Shown: one piece after another, positions 26,100 through 34,262 of the stretch
How the letters are laid out: every line of letters starts with the position of its first letter
Position numbering within the stretch: position 1 is the first letter of the stretch
Source of the DNA: an uncultured Pseudomonadales bacterium
GTDB lineage: Bacteria > Pseudomonadota > Gammaproteobacteria > Pseudomonadales > Azotimanducaceae
Length of the DNA stretch: 44,093 nucleotides
NCBI GenBank assembly: GCA_938036875.1
Contig: CALHVX010000030.1
Location: forward strand, 1 to 44,093
Direction of reading: 5' to 3'
Notes under the pieces: generated by a model
Told to the model about the DNA's origin: nothing
What the model saw: only the letters and a program-made list of their open reading frames with translations
The model's database searches: none
Made by a program: the position numbers and the translations under genes

Positions 26100-26215
26100 T
26101 GTGCTGAGTTTGTGCCAGGCAAACGTTCGTTTTTACTCCGTTCTGTGAAATAGTGCACAGTACACTGGGTATCCAAACCAACCCGATGGGCAAAAAACTA
26201 AGTAGGAGTACACAA

Positions 26216-26611
26216 ATGCTAAAGACGACCCACAAGGATCTAATGGCGCAGGCAAATGCCGCCATAGAAACCCTGACACCAGAGCAGGCATTGGCCTTAC
26301 ATGGAGACGAAAACGTGGTATTTGTGGACATACGCGATGTTCGCGAGTTGCAACGCGAAGGAAAAATCCCCGACGCTTTTAATGCCACCCGCGGCATGCT
26401 GGAATTTTGGATCGACCCAACCAGCCCCTACTACAAAGACGTCTTTGGTTCCGGCAAACGTTTTGTCTTTTATTGCCAGAGCGGCTGGCGCTCGGCGCTA
26501 GCAACTAAAACCGTGCAGGACATGGGGCTTGAGCCCGTATGTCATATCGAGGGTGGTTATCGCGCCTGGAAAGACGCCGGCCATCCCACAGCAGAAGTCG
26601 TTAAAAAATAG
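26216..26611 (+). CDS. Rhodanese-like sulfurtransferase
   Basis: A single-domain rhodanese of about 131 residues. The active-site loop CQSGWRS fits the CxxGxR(S/T) pattern, the upstream VVFVDIRDVREL strand is typical, and the C-terminus VCHIEGGYRAWKDAGHP is the family signature. Cys persulfide formation is expected; the acceptor is unknown. I start it at the ATG at 26216 because AGGAG lies 7-8 nt upstream; the frame is open to 26153 but those extra 21 residues are not rhodanese-like. It is followed 12 nt later by the membrane protein gene and may share its transcript. Confidence 0.92.
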   Translation: MLKTTHKDLMAQANAAIETLTPEQALALHGDENVVFVDIRDVRELQREGKIPDAFNATRGMLEFWIDPTSPYYKDVFGSGKRFVFYCQSGWRSALATKTVQDMGLEPVCHIEGGYRAWKDAGHPTAEVVKK

Positions 26612-26623
26612 GATTACAGCGGT

Positions 26624-27262
26624 ATGGCAGGGTTAGTCTATCTGCTCGCTTTTTGCGGCGGTTTTGTCATTATGTCGCTGGAATTACTGGGCGGACGCCT
26701 ACTAGCGCCCTATTTCGGCAGCGATATCTACGTTTGGGGCAGCATCATTACCGTCTTTATGTTGTCGCTGTCATTCGGCTACTTGATTGGCGGGCGCCTC
26801 ACCCTTAGACCAACCTCAATTTTTCGATTAGGCCTGATCTTCAGTACCGCGGCTGTGCTGCTCTATCCGCTGATGTTGATCAGCGAGCCAACCATGAACT
26901 GGATATTCGAACACATACTCGACCCACGTTACGGCTCGTTAACCGCTTGCGTGTTGTTGTTTCTCATTCCCACCGTGATTTTAGGCATGATCTCGCCATA
27001 TTGCGTACGCTTGTTGGTTGATAGTAGAGCCAATGCGGGCGCCGTTGCCGGCCGGCTCTACTTTGTGTCAACGCTGGGAAGCGCGCTAGGTACCTTGGTC
27101 ACCTCATTTTACTTGGTGCTGTGGTTTGAGATGAACCAAATCCTGCTGGCCCTAGCCGCAGTTCTCCTACTCTTGGGGGTTACCGCCCTGGCGCTGGGTC
27201 GCAACGGCACCTCAATAGACTCGATAGAGCTAACCCCCACAGCCAACGCGGAGTTTACCTAG
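26624..27262 (+). CDS. Membrane half of a split fused-spermidine-synthase-like protein
   Basis: A 212-residue polytopic inner-membrane protein with about six hydrophobic helices. Its sequence (SLELLGGRLLAPYFGSDIYVWGSIITVF, in two parts SLELLGGRLLAPYFG and SDIYVWGSIITVF) matches the N-terminal transmembrane region of proteins annotated as fused membrane/spermidine synthase. Here it ends where the soluble domain would begin, and the next gene supplies that domain. The stop codon and the GTG start of that gene overlap by one base (TAGTG), so both halves are made together. A substrate or activity is not known. Confidence 0.75.
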   Translation: MAGLVYLLAFCGGFVIMSLELLGGRLLAPYFGSDIYVWGSIITVFMLSLSFGYLIGGRLTLRPTSIFRLGLIFSTAAVLLYPLMLISEPTMNWIFEHILDPRYGSLTACVLLFLIPTVILGMISPYCVRLLVDSRANAGAVAGRLYFVSTLGSALGTLVTSFYLVLWFEMNQILLALAAVLLLLGVTALALGRNGTSIDSIELTPTANAEFT

Positions 27263-28182
27263 TGCAAATGAGAAATGGTCCTGTGTTGCTAATGGTGAGC
27301 CTGGTTTGTTGCCTTGTTAGCACCAGCGCTATTGCAAAGGTGATACACAAAGAGCGCTCCCTTTACCAAACCATCTTAGTCAACCAAGAGCACAAACTGC
27401 TGTGCCTAAAATTTAGTGTGCGCCGAGAGCAACGCAATCAAACCTGCATCGATCGACGGGACCCAAAACGTATGGTGTTTGCCTACACCCGAATGATGTT
27501 GGCAACCTTGTTGTTTAACGAAAACCCAAAGCGAATACTGATCGTTGGTTTAGGCGGCGGCACCCTGCCGCTAGCACTGAACCAGATGTACCCAGACTCA
27601 ACTATTGATGTAGTCGAGATCGACCCAGCGGTGGTTAGTGTTGCACGCAGTCACTTCAACTTTTCACCTACGGATAAAGTGACGACCCACACGCTTGACG
27701 CTCGGGTATTTACCAAACGTTTAAAGCTAAGCCTAACCGACGAATCTCGGTACAACCTCATTTTGCTGGATGCGTTCAATGGAGAATACATCCCTGAACA
27801 CCTGCTGACCCAAGAGTACTTCCAAGAAACGGCCGCTTTGCTAGCACCAGGCGGCATTGTTGCCGCTAACACCTTCGCCATTAGCAAGCTGTATCATCAC
27901 GAGTCTGTCACCTTTGAATCGGTGTTCGGTCCCCTGCTGAATTTCACCTCACCTGAAACCGGTAACCGCGTCATGATCGCCGCACCGGGCCGGCGACTGG
28001 ACCCAATGTCTGAGCAAGTGCGCCAGCAAGCCCAACGCTTGGCGCCCCAATTGCAACCGTACGACGTAGATATTCAAAGCTTCCCTGAGCAGCTAAGCAC
28101 CAACCGAGACTGGGATACCGAGGCGAAGATACTTACGGACAGCTACAACCCCGCCAACTTGCTAAGGCGTCAAAAGCGCTAG
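27262..28182 (+). CDS. Spermidine synthase-like methyltransferase-fold protein with a signal peptide
   Basis: A 306-residue protein. The N-terminus (VLLMVSLVCCLVSTSAIA) looks like a signal peptide with cleavage after SAIA, or a single anchor helix; either would put the domain in the periplasm. The Rossmann core is clear: ILIVGLGGGTLPLAL and VVEIDPAVVSVARSHF. At the position of the aminopropyltransferase motif D(S/T)(S/T)DP the sequence reads LDAFNGEYIPEHLL, so the second catalytic acid is missing and polyamine synthesis is unlikely. Start is GTG at 27262 (1-nt overlap with the upstream stop) or ATG at 27268. Its stop abuts that of the convergent acyl-CoA synthetase gene. Confidence 0.8.
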   Translation: MQMRNGPVLLMVSLVCCLVSTSAIAKVIHKERSLYQTILVNQEHKLLCLKFSVRREQRNQTCIDRRDPKRMVFAYTRMMLATLLFNENPKRILIVGLGGGTLPLALNQMYPDSTIDVVEIDPAVVSVARSHFNFSPTDKVTTHTLDARVFTKRLKLSLTDESRYNLILLDAFNGEYIPEHLLTQEYFQETAALLAPGGIVAANTFAISKLYHHESVTFESVFGPLLNFTSPETGNRVMIAAPGRRLDPMSEQVRQQAQRLAPQLQPYDVDIQSFPEQLSTNRDWDTEAKILTDSYNPANLLRRQKR

Positions 28183-28199
28183 CTAGGACTTCGCTTTTG
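28171..28199. terminator. Bidirectional hairpin spanning two abutting stop codons
   Basis: CAAAAGCG (28171-28178) and CGCTTTTG (28192-28199) are perfect inverted repeats around a 13-nt loop. The loop contains both stop codons, plus-strand TAG at 28180-28182 and minus-strand TAG at 28183-28185. The A/T tracts in the arms give each strand a short GC stem ending in U4, so a weak terminator in both directions is plausible. Confidence 0.5.
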
Positions 28200-29721
28200 C
28201 CGCGGCTTCCCAGTACTCATCTTTAAGCAAGCGTTTAAACAACTTGCCCGTTGGGTGCCTGGGTAACTCGCCTCGAAAGTCTATGCTTCTAGGACATTTA
28301 ACGTGTGATAGATGCTCGCGGCAAAAATCCATCAAGGTTAACGCTAGCTCTGGCGTTGCTTGCGCCATGCTGCGAGGCTGAACCACCGCTTTCACCTCTT
28401 CGCCAAAGTCCGCATTTGGTATACCAAAGACCGCAACGTCGACTACAGCGTCGTGAGTGATCAAGACGTTCTCTGCTTCTTGAGGGTAGATGTTGACGCC
28501 ACCGCTGATAATCATGAAGTGCTTGCGGTCGGTTAGGTATAGATAGCCATCCGCATCCAAATACCCCAGGTCCCCTAACGTGGACCAGCCTTTAGGATGC
28601 CGAGAGCTTTCGGTCTTGCCTGGGTCTTTGTAGTACTCAAACTCACCGCCACCGCCAAAGAACACAGTACCAGATTCGCCTTGGGGCACCTCTTCGCCTG
28701 CATCGTCACAAATGTGCAGTTCACAGTTCAACGGGCGACCGACGGAGCCTTTGTGCTCCAACCATTCGTGCGAGTTTAGCTGCACAAAGCCGTTGCCCTC
28801 GGTACCGGCATAGTATTCAAAGAGCACTGGTCCCCACCAATCGATCATTTGCTCTTTGATGGGTACAGGGCATGGGGCTGCGGCATGAATCGCACACTGC
28901 AACGAAGAAACATCAAACCGCGTTCGGACTTCCTCTGGCAGCTTCAACATGCGCACAAACATGGTTGGCACCCACTGGCTATGGGTTACCTGGTAGGACT
29001 CAATGTACTCAAGCGCTCGCTCTGCTTCGAAGTGCTCCATGACCACAACCGTGGTGCCCCCTCGCAAGCACCCCATGGTAAAGCCGAGCGGTGCAGCGTG
29101 ATACAAAGGTGCCGTTGAGAGGTATATGGAATCCGCGCCCATACCATAGAGCGAGGTAAACGCATTTTTGACGCTATCGTCGCCGAAGGGACCATCTGGA
29201 AGCGCCTTCTTAATGCCCTTGGGATAACCGGTGGTACCCGAAGAGTACAACATGGACATACCTTCGGATTCATCTGCAATGGGGGTTGCGGGCTGCGCTG
29301 CAATCGCATCTTCCCAAGCACTGAAACCTGGCGCAACACCATCAAGCATGAACCAATGCCGCACCAGCTCGACATTACCAACCAAAGGGGCCACAACGGC
29401 CTCGCGGGCCTTCGAGGTAATAAAAACCGACGCTTCGCAGTTGCCCACGATGTATTCCACCTCTTCAGGCTGTAACCGCCAACTGATGGCTGTGTAGTAA
29501 ATTCCCGCGCGTTGCGCCGCCCAACATATCTGAAAAAAACGCGGGTGGTTTTCCAGCAAGATAGCAATGTGATCGCCGCGCTTGAGCCCCAGCGATCGAA
29601 ACAGCTGCGCTCCTTGGTTTGAGGTTGCCTCAAGCTCTGCATAAGTCACCTGCAAACCCGAGTCCGCCATAACGTAAGCAATCTTTTGTGGTGTCGCCGC
29701 TGCGATGGTTCCTGGATGCAT
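28183..29721 (-). CDS. AMP-dependent acyl-CoA synthetase/ligase
   Basis: A 512-residue adenylate-forming enzyme that activates a carboxylic acid with ATP and joins it to CoA. The phosphate loop is YSSGTTGYPKGIKK (about 160-175), the adenylate motif FEYYAGTEG, the hinge region LGDLGYLDADGYLYLTDRKH, and the C-terminal catalytic lysine lies in HPTGKLFKRLLKDEY. All core motifs are intact. The acid substrate is not predictable. It is a single gene, convergent with the spermidine-synthase-like gene. Confidence 0.92.
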   Translation of the reverse strand: MHPGTIAAATPQKIAYVMADSGLQVTYAELEATSNQGAQLFRSLGLKRGDHIAILLENHPRFFQICWAAQRAGIYYTAISWRLQPEEVEYIVGNCEASVFITSKAREAVVAPLVGNVELVRHWFMLDGVAPGFSAWEDAIAAQPATPIADESEGMSMLYSSGTTGYPKGIKKALPDGPFGDDSVKNAFTSLYGMGADSIYLSTAPLYHAAPLGFTMGCLRGGTTVVVMEHFEAERALEYIESYQVTHSQWVPTMFVRMLKLPEEVRTRFDVSSLQCAIHAAAPCPVPIKEQMIDWWGPVLFEYYAGTEGNGFVQLNSHEWLEHKGSVGRPLNCELHICDDAGEEVPQGESGTVFFGGGGEFEYYKDPGKTESSRHPKGWSTLGDLGYLDADGYLYLTDRKHFMIISGGVNIYPQEAENVLITHDAVVDVAVFGIPNADFGEEVKAVVQPRSMAQATPELALTLMDFCREHLSHVKCPRSIDFRGELPRHPTGKLFKRLLKDEYWEAAAKAKS

Positions 29722-29780
29722 AGTTGTCCCTAGTTACCTAGTTTGTCTATCGATGTGATGTTCCGCTTTGACACTGAGCG

Positions 29781-30215
29781 CTAGCCTTGCTCAGGCTTTA
29801 GATCCAGCGACGCCGAGTTCATGCAAAAGCGCAACCCGGTTGGGGCCGGACCATCGGGAAAAACATGACCTAGATGGGCATCACAGTTTGCACACAATGC
29901 CTCAATACGACGCATCATCATGCTGTCATCTTCTCTTGTGACCACCCGGGATTCATCGATCGGTGCATAGAAGCTCGGCCAACCAGAACCCGAGTCGTAC
30001 TTGGTGGTGCTATCAAATAGCGCGGTGTCGCAACATTTACAGTTGTAGATACCTTCCGTTTTGGTATCCCAGTAAATACCGGTAAACGCCGGCTCCGTGC
30101 CTGCCTCACGGGTAATTTGGTAGTCTTGAGGCGATAGCTCCTCTCGCCATTGGGCGGCTGATTTTTCAACTTTAGGTCGCGACGCTGCTGCTTGGTTGTC
30201 GTCTGCTTGGGCCAT
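29781..30215 (-). CDS. msrB: Peptide-methionine (R)-S-oxide reductase
   Basis: A 144-residue MsrB that repairs the R-form of methionine sulfoxide. The two CxxC pairs that bind structural zinc are visible (CKCC and CANC), as are SGWPSF, GHVFPDGP and RFCMNSASL with the catalytic cysteine. An N-terminal extension of about 20 polar residues is present, without a signal peptide, so it should be cytosolic. The ATG at 30215 is divergent from the alaA-like gene across a 210-nt region. Confidence 0.96.
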   Translation of the reverse strand: MAQADDNQAAASRPKVEKSAAQWREELSPQDYQITREAGTEPAFTGIYWDTKTEGIYNCKCCDTALFDSTTKYDSGSGWPSFYAPIDESRVVTREDDSMMMRRIEALCANCDAHLGHVFPDGPAPTGLRFCMNSASLDLKPEQG

Positions 30216-30427
30216 GAGGCTTACTCTCCGCTGTATTTGCTAGGGTTAAATTGGTCTACATGCGCCACAGCTTGGCGCTTTTGCACCGCATTTGCACCGA
30301 TCGGGCAACATAAACAGTGGCCACTTGTTGGCCTAAGTAGTTAATATCTCTCGAAAATCGTTAGCTGGCAATGGGCTTGTAATCAAAGCGCGCCGGCACG
30401 ACCGAGAAATCACCAATATTGAGCCTA

Positions 30428-31654
30428 ATGATGCCGCAACAATACCGGAAATCCAGCCGCTTAGAAGACGTTTGCTACGACATACGGGGGCCCGTATTGG
30501 ATGCCGCCCAAAAGCTTGAAGCGGACGGACACAGCATCTTCAAGCTAAATATCGGTAACCCCACACCCTTCGGGCTGCATGCCCCGGAAGAGATTATTCA
30601 GGACGTTATTCGCAACTTGCCGGAAGCCCAAGGTTACTGTGATTCCAAGGGCCTATTTGCCGCTCGCAAGGCGGTTATGCAGTACTGCCAGCAGCTAGAG
30701 ATCAAGGATGTCCAAGTTGATGACGTCTACATGGGCAACGGCGTGTCAGAGCTTGTCATGATGTCACTACAAGGTTTGCTGGAGGTGGGTGATGAGATAC
30801 TCATCCCCGCTCCCGACTTCCCGCTGTGGAGTGCAGCCGTGAACTTGTGTGGCGGCAAGCCTGTTCACTACCTTTGCGATGAGGGTGCGGATTGGTTTCC
30901 TGACCTGGACGATATCCGCTCTAAGATCACGCCAAACACCAAAGGCATTGTGGTCATAAACCCGAACAATCCAACTGGGGCCGTCTACTCCAAAGCATTG
31001 CTTGAAGGTATTGTCGCCTTGGCTCGTGAGCATGATCTCATTTTATTTTCCGACGAAATCTATGACAAAATTTTGTACGACGAAGCAGAGCACATTCCCT
31101 TAGCTACGCTTGCGCCAGACCTGTTAACCCTTACCTTCAACGGCTTGTCGAAGACTTATCGGGTAGCAGGCTTCAGAACCGGCTGGATGGTGGTTTGTGG
31201 CGCCAAAGACCGGGCTCGTGATTACATCGAGGGTTTAAACATTTTGGCGTCGCTGCGACTGTGTTCCAACGTGCCCAGTCAATTTGCCGTGCAAACCGCG
31301 CTGGGTGGCTACCAAAGTATAAACGAGCTAATTGTACCTGGCGGACGTTTATACGAGCAGCGGCAGCTCGCTTGGGAGTTGCTCAACGAGATACCAGGCG
31401 TGAGTTGCACCAAACCGCAAGGTGCACTCTATATGTTCCCGAAAATTGATACCAAGCGCTTTAAGGTTGGCAACGACGAGCAGTTCGTTTTGGACCTGCT
31501 GAAGGCTAAGCACATTTTGGTTGTGCAAGGCACCGGCTTTAGCTGGCCACAACCGGATCACTTCCGCATCGTCTTTTTACCACCGGTCGACCAATTGCGT
31601 AGTGGTATTGAGAGTATCGGACAATTTTTAGGCAGCTATCAACAAACGGGGTAG
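30428..31654 (+). CDS. alaA: AlaA-type aminotransferase (glutamate-pyruvate)
   Basis: A class I/II PLP aminotransferase of about 408 residues. The N-terminus RKSSRLEDVCYDIRGPVLDAA and FKLNIGNPTPFG match the AlaA/YfbQ group that makes alanine from pyruvate and glutamate. The PLP lysine lies in NGLSKTYRVAGFRTGW, and INPNNPTGAVY plus FSDEIYDKIL are the other cofactor contacts. I start at ATG 30428; a TTG at 30419 in the same frame is possible and ribosome sites are weak for both. An 11-bp tandem repeat separates it from the next gene. Confidence 0.9.
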   Translation: MMPQQYRKSSRLEDVCYDIRGPVLDAAQKLEADGHSIFKLNIGNPTPFGLHAPEEIIQDVIRNLPEAQGYCDSKGLFAARKAVMQYCQQLEIKDVQVDDVYMGNGVSELVMMSLQGLLEVGDEILIPAPDFPLWSAAVNLCGGKPVHYLCDEGADWFPDLDDIRSKITPNTKGIVVINPNNPTGAVYSKALLEGIVALAREHDLILFSDEIYDKILYDEAEHIPLATLAPDLLTLTFNGLSKTYRVAGFRTGWMVVCGAKDRARDYIEGLNILASLRLCSNVPSQFAVQTALGGYQSINELIVPGGRLYEQRQLAWELLNEIPGVSCTKPQGALYMFPKIDTKRFKVGNDEQFVLDLLKAKHILVVQGTGFSWPQPDHFRIVFLPPVDQLRSGIESIGQFLGSYQQTG

Positions 31655-31696
31655 CCGGTCCACAAACTATGCAAGGCCAAACCATAACTGATATGT

Positions 31697-31740
31697 CCCA
31701 AGGCAAACCCAAGGCAAACCCAAGGCAAACCCAAGGCAAA
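31697..31740 (+). repeat. Four exact 11-bp tandem repeats before the start of the downstream ORF
   Basis: CCCAAGGCAAA occurs four times without mismatch from 31697 to 31740. The last copy places AAGG 6 nt before the ATG at 31743, so it also acts as the ribosome site; the three upstream copies carry the same AAGG. Exact identity suggests recent slippage expansion. The unit is not a multiple of three but lies in untranslated DNA. Confidence 0.95.
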
Positions 31741-31742
31741 CT

Positions 31743-32195
31743 ATGAGCGACCTAAACGTTGATGATTTTTTCAAAGATGCCGCACGGACGCTGGTCTTTT
31801 TATTTGGCACCTTCCCTACACCAACGACCTTGTTTGTTGAAGATATCAGCGGCCCGGATGAACCCGACGAATATGGGGTTCACAGCAAGCGCTACCTCGC
31901 TGCGCTCGGCACCCTACAATGGCTGGCTGAGGAAGGTTATCTACGTTTTGGAGATCTGATCCAGACTGAAGCGATTGATCAAGCGGTGCTCACTGGGCGT
32001 AGCTTCGCCGTATTGTGTGCTCGTCCGATTCACACCGAGGCAATGGACCTGGAGGATATGCCAACCAGCGTCCGCGAAGAGCGAAGCAGCAATATTCACT
32101 TGCTCCGCCAAGAGCTTAAGGCGCGTTCGTCGAGCCGCTTGCGTCAAGCTATGCTGAACCTAATGGATCAGATGCTCCCGCCTCAGCCACGATAA
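31743..32195 (+). CDS. Conserved-looking hypothetical protein
   Basis: A 150-residue soluble protein without a recognised domain. It is acidic in its first half (VEDISGPDEPDEYGVHS) and has a helical, charged C-terminus (HLLRQELKARSSSRLRQAM). The segment YLAALGTLQWLAEEGYLRFGDLI, quoted here as YLAALGTLQWLAEEG then YLRFGDLI, looks like a winged-helix wing, so a small DNA- or protein-binding role is possible but unproven. The start is supported by AAGG in the tandem repeat. It may be co-transcribed with the aminotransferase gene 88 nt upstream and overlaps the convergent methyltransferase stop by 13 nt. Confidence 0.75.
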   Translation: MSDLNVDDFFKDAARTLVFLFGTFPTPTTLFVEDISGPDEPDEYGVHSKRYLAALGTLQWLAEEGYLRFGDLIQTEAIDQAVLTGRSFAVLCARPIHTEAMDLEDMPTSVREERSSNIHLLRQELKARSSSRLRQAMLNLMDQMLPPQPR

Positions 32196-33112
32196 CGAAA
32201 CAAAAAGACCTTCAGCGCGCTATCTAAAGACACATCCGGAAAATCAGGGGAGTTAGGAAGACGCTCCACCAGTTCACAATCTGGGCACCAGCGTGACATT
32301 TGCAGCGGTACAAAATCCGCGTTTAAAAACGGTGAATTCAGGCAGGCCACAATCCATGCACCAGGCTTTGCAAGTTCAGGGATACGTTTCAGTATCTGCC
32401 CGTACTGTTTCTCAGCGTTAAAGCTACCCTCTTGGTTAGATGGCGGATCAATAATGATCACATCAAAGGGCGCCAACTGACGCAGCTTCCACCAACTTTT
32501 AAACAGGTTGTGACCCAACATGTTGACGCTGCGTGGGTCCTGTTTATTCAGAGCATGATTTGCTTTGCCCCATTCCAACGCGGGCTTCGACATATCATTA
32601 TTCACCACCTTTGCAGCACCAGCGGCCATGGCAACCACTGAAAAAGCACAGGTAAACGCAAACAAGTTCAACAGGGTTGGCGCATCAAGGAAGCCACATT
32701 GCTCACGCAGCCATTGCCTGGTGGGTTGCATATCTAGGAACAATCCAACATTTTGATTGCGCTGCACCTCCACCCAGTACTGCAAACCGGCCTCACTGGC
32801 AACGAAGCGCTCGGGGACTGCGCCCCACACCACCTCTGAATTGGTGCGTCGGCCTTGGCGACGCTGCAAGGTTAGCCCTTGAGCCTGGGGCAGCAGTTCA
32901 CGCAGCGCACCAAACAGCGGCTGCAGATCATCATCGGTATTGCGAAACTGGCTGACTAGCACCTGATCGCCAAACCGGTCGACCGTGAGATCTTGATATC
33001 CATCAAAACACTGGCCGCGGCCATGGAATAGACGCCGCGCATCCCTGTTGTCACTACCAGCCGCATCGAGCCGCCCGCTGACCTGGACTAGCAAAGGTTG
33101 AAAGTCACGCAT
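32183..33112 (-). CDS. Class I SAM-dependent methyltransferase (RlmI/RlmK-like)
   Basis: An about 309-residue methyltransferase. A substrate domain (about 1-130) is followed by the Rossmann fold with LLNLFAFTCAFSVVAMAAGA (SAM motif I), VVNNDMSKPALEWGKANHAL and IIIDPPSNQEGSF (motif IV, DPPS). The layout resembles 23S rRNA cytosine/guanine methyltransferases such as RlmI and the C-half of RlmL, but the PUA domain is not obvious, so the target is uncertain. I use the ATG at 33112, which overlaps the upstream stop by 8 nt; the frame is open to 33178, inside the preceding gene. It is the last gene of the tusA operon. Confidence 0.82.
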   Translation of the reverse strand: MRDFQPLLVQVSGRLDAAGSDNRDARRLFHGRGQCFDGYQDLTVDRFGDQVLVSQFRNTDDDLQPLFGALRELLPQAQGLTLQRRQGRRTNSEVVWGAVPERFVASEAGLQYWVEVQRNQNVGLFLDMQPTRQWLREQCGFLDAPTLLNLFAFTCAFSVVAMAAGAAKVVNNDMSKPALEWGKANHALNKQDPRSVNMLGHNLFKSWWKLRQLAPFDVIIIDPPSNQEGSFNAEKQYGQILKRIPELAKPGAWIVACLNSPFLNADFVPLQMSRWCPDCELVERLPNSPDFPDVSLDSALKVFLFRYRG

Positions 33113-34262
33113 CTTGCTGAGCCTGCTGTTGAGGTTGATCGAGGGAGTCGGATAGTTGATACCAAAGGTAATCGTCATAGCCGACGGTAATTTGAATCAA
33201 ACCATTTAGGGCTTGGTCTAGGGCAGCATCGTTCGTATCGATCAGCAACGGCCGACCTGCCAAGGTGAGCAGCTTGCTCCGAGTGGCCACCACCGTGAGG
33301 TGCTGCGGAACAAGCTGCTGAACTAGCTTCGGCGACAGTTGTTGGTTCCCCCGCCCCACCAAAAAGCCTTGGCCGCGGGTAAAACTCAGTACTAACCTTG
33401 GGACAAGCTCGAGGGTTGCTGCCCAATCTTCTAGCTGACCAGCTGTTGCGTCTTCCAACACCTGCTGCTGGCCATCCCATACATCAAAACCAAGCAGCGT
33501 GGGCGTCATCCCCAAGGCCTCTTTAACCGCAGCACAAGTGCTCCCCGGACCCAAAATTGCTGGTATGGTCAATTGATCCTGCAACTCAGCCACAATTTCA
33601 GCAACCGCAAGCGCTTCGTTTTCTTTGCCACCCTCTTTGGTTTGCTGCAAAAAACCGCCAAGGGCTGGAACCAGCAACTCACCGTAGAAACGGGTGGCCA
33701 CGGCGCCTTCGCGCAACTGGGTTTCGTCTTGATCACGTACTTCGGCTCTAGCCGCTCGTACCAAGCCCCCTTCAACCAAACGCACCAGCAAGGCGCCAGC
33801 CTGCTCCGGAGTGGTTGCAAACACCCCTGAGTGCATCTTAACCCCGCAAGGTATACCTAACACTGGCACACGCTCACCAACCACCGGCAGCAAATCACGT
33901 ATGGTGCCGTCGCCACCGGCCACCAGCAGCAGGTCTACCCCGGCATCTAACAGAGCAGCAGCGGCCGTTTGTGTATCTTGAGCGGTGGTTGCAGCGCTAC
34001 TCAAACCTTTCGCGTTGCCAAGAATACGAAATCGCTGCACGATTCCGGCCAGTGCATGCGCACCCATCGCACCCCCCCAGGTGCTCCAGCGAACTTTACC
34101 CTCAATGCTTGCTAAGGCTTTTAGCGCTCTGCGGCTGCGGGGCAACGCGCGCGCCTGGGCACCCAAGGCCATCGCTTGGTCAGCAACACCGTCTGAACCC
34201 TTAAGCGCAACACTCCCGCCAAGGCCAGCAAAAGGGTTAATTAGGAGCCCCAGGTGTAGCAT
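33105..34262 (-). CDS. ATP-NAD/AcoX kinase-family protein
   Basis: A 385-residue protein. It begins with the family N-terminus LGLLINPFAGLGG and SVALKGSDG, and has the kinase signature VAGGDGTIRDLL (GGDGT) near residue 120, then GIPCGVKMHSGVFATTPEQAG. These features match the long ATP-NAD/AcoX branch rather than the short essential NAD kinase (NadK), so it is unlikely to be the housekeeping enzyme. The phosphate acceptor is unknown. It overlaps the FAD oxidoreductase stop by 1 nt and the methyltransferase start by 8 nt. Confidence 0.85.
   Translation of the reverse strand: MLHLGLLINPFAGLGGSVALKGSDGVADQAMALGAQARALPRSRRALKALASIEGKVRWSTWGGAMGAHALAGIVQRFRILGNAKGLSSAATTAQDTQTAAAALLDAGVDLLLVAGGDGTIRDLLPVVGERVPVLGIPCGVKMHSGVFATTPEQAGALLVRLVEGGLVRAARAEVRDQDETQLREGAVATRFYGELLVPALGGFLQQTKEGGKENEALAVAEIVAELQDQLTIPAILGPGSTCAAVKEALGMTPTLLGFDVWDGQQQVLEDATAGQLEDWAATLELVPRLVLSFTRGQGFLVGRGNQQLSPKLVQQLVPQHLTVVATRSKLLTLAGRPLLIDTNDAALDQALNGLIQITVGYDDYLWYQLSDSLDQPQQQAQQDA

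Noticed and set aside
26050-26397. 115-residue minus-strand frame opposite the rhodanese start
   Set aside because: Overlaps the well-supported rhodanese gene and lacks a ribosome site.
28986-29642. 218-residue minus-strand frame overlapping the acyl-CoA synthetase in another frame
   Set aside because: Same-strand alternative frame with Arg/Pro/Ser-rich sequence; the synthetase frame has all family motifs.
31697-31740. CRISPR-like array
   Set aside because: Units are 11 bp, directly adjacent, without spacers; this is a simple tandem repeat.
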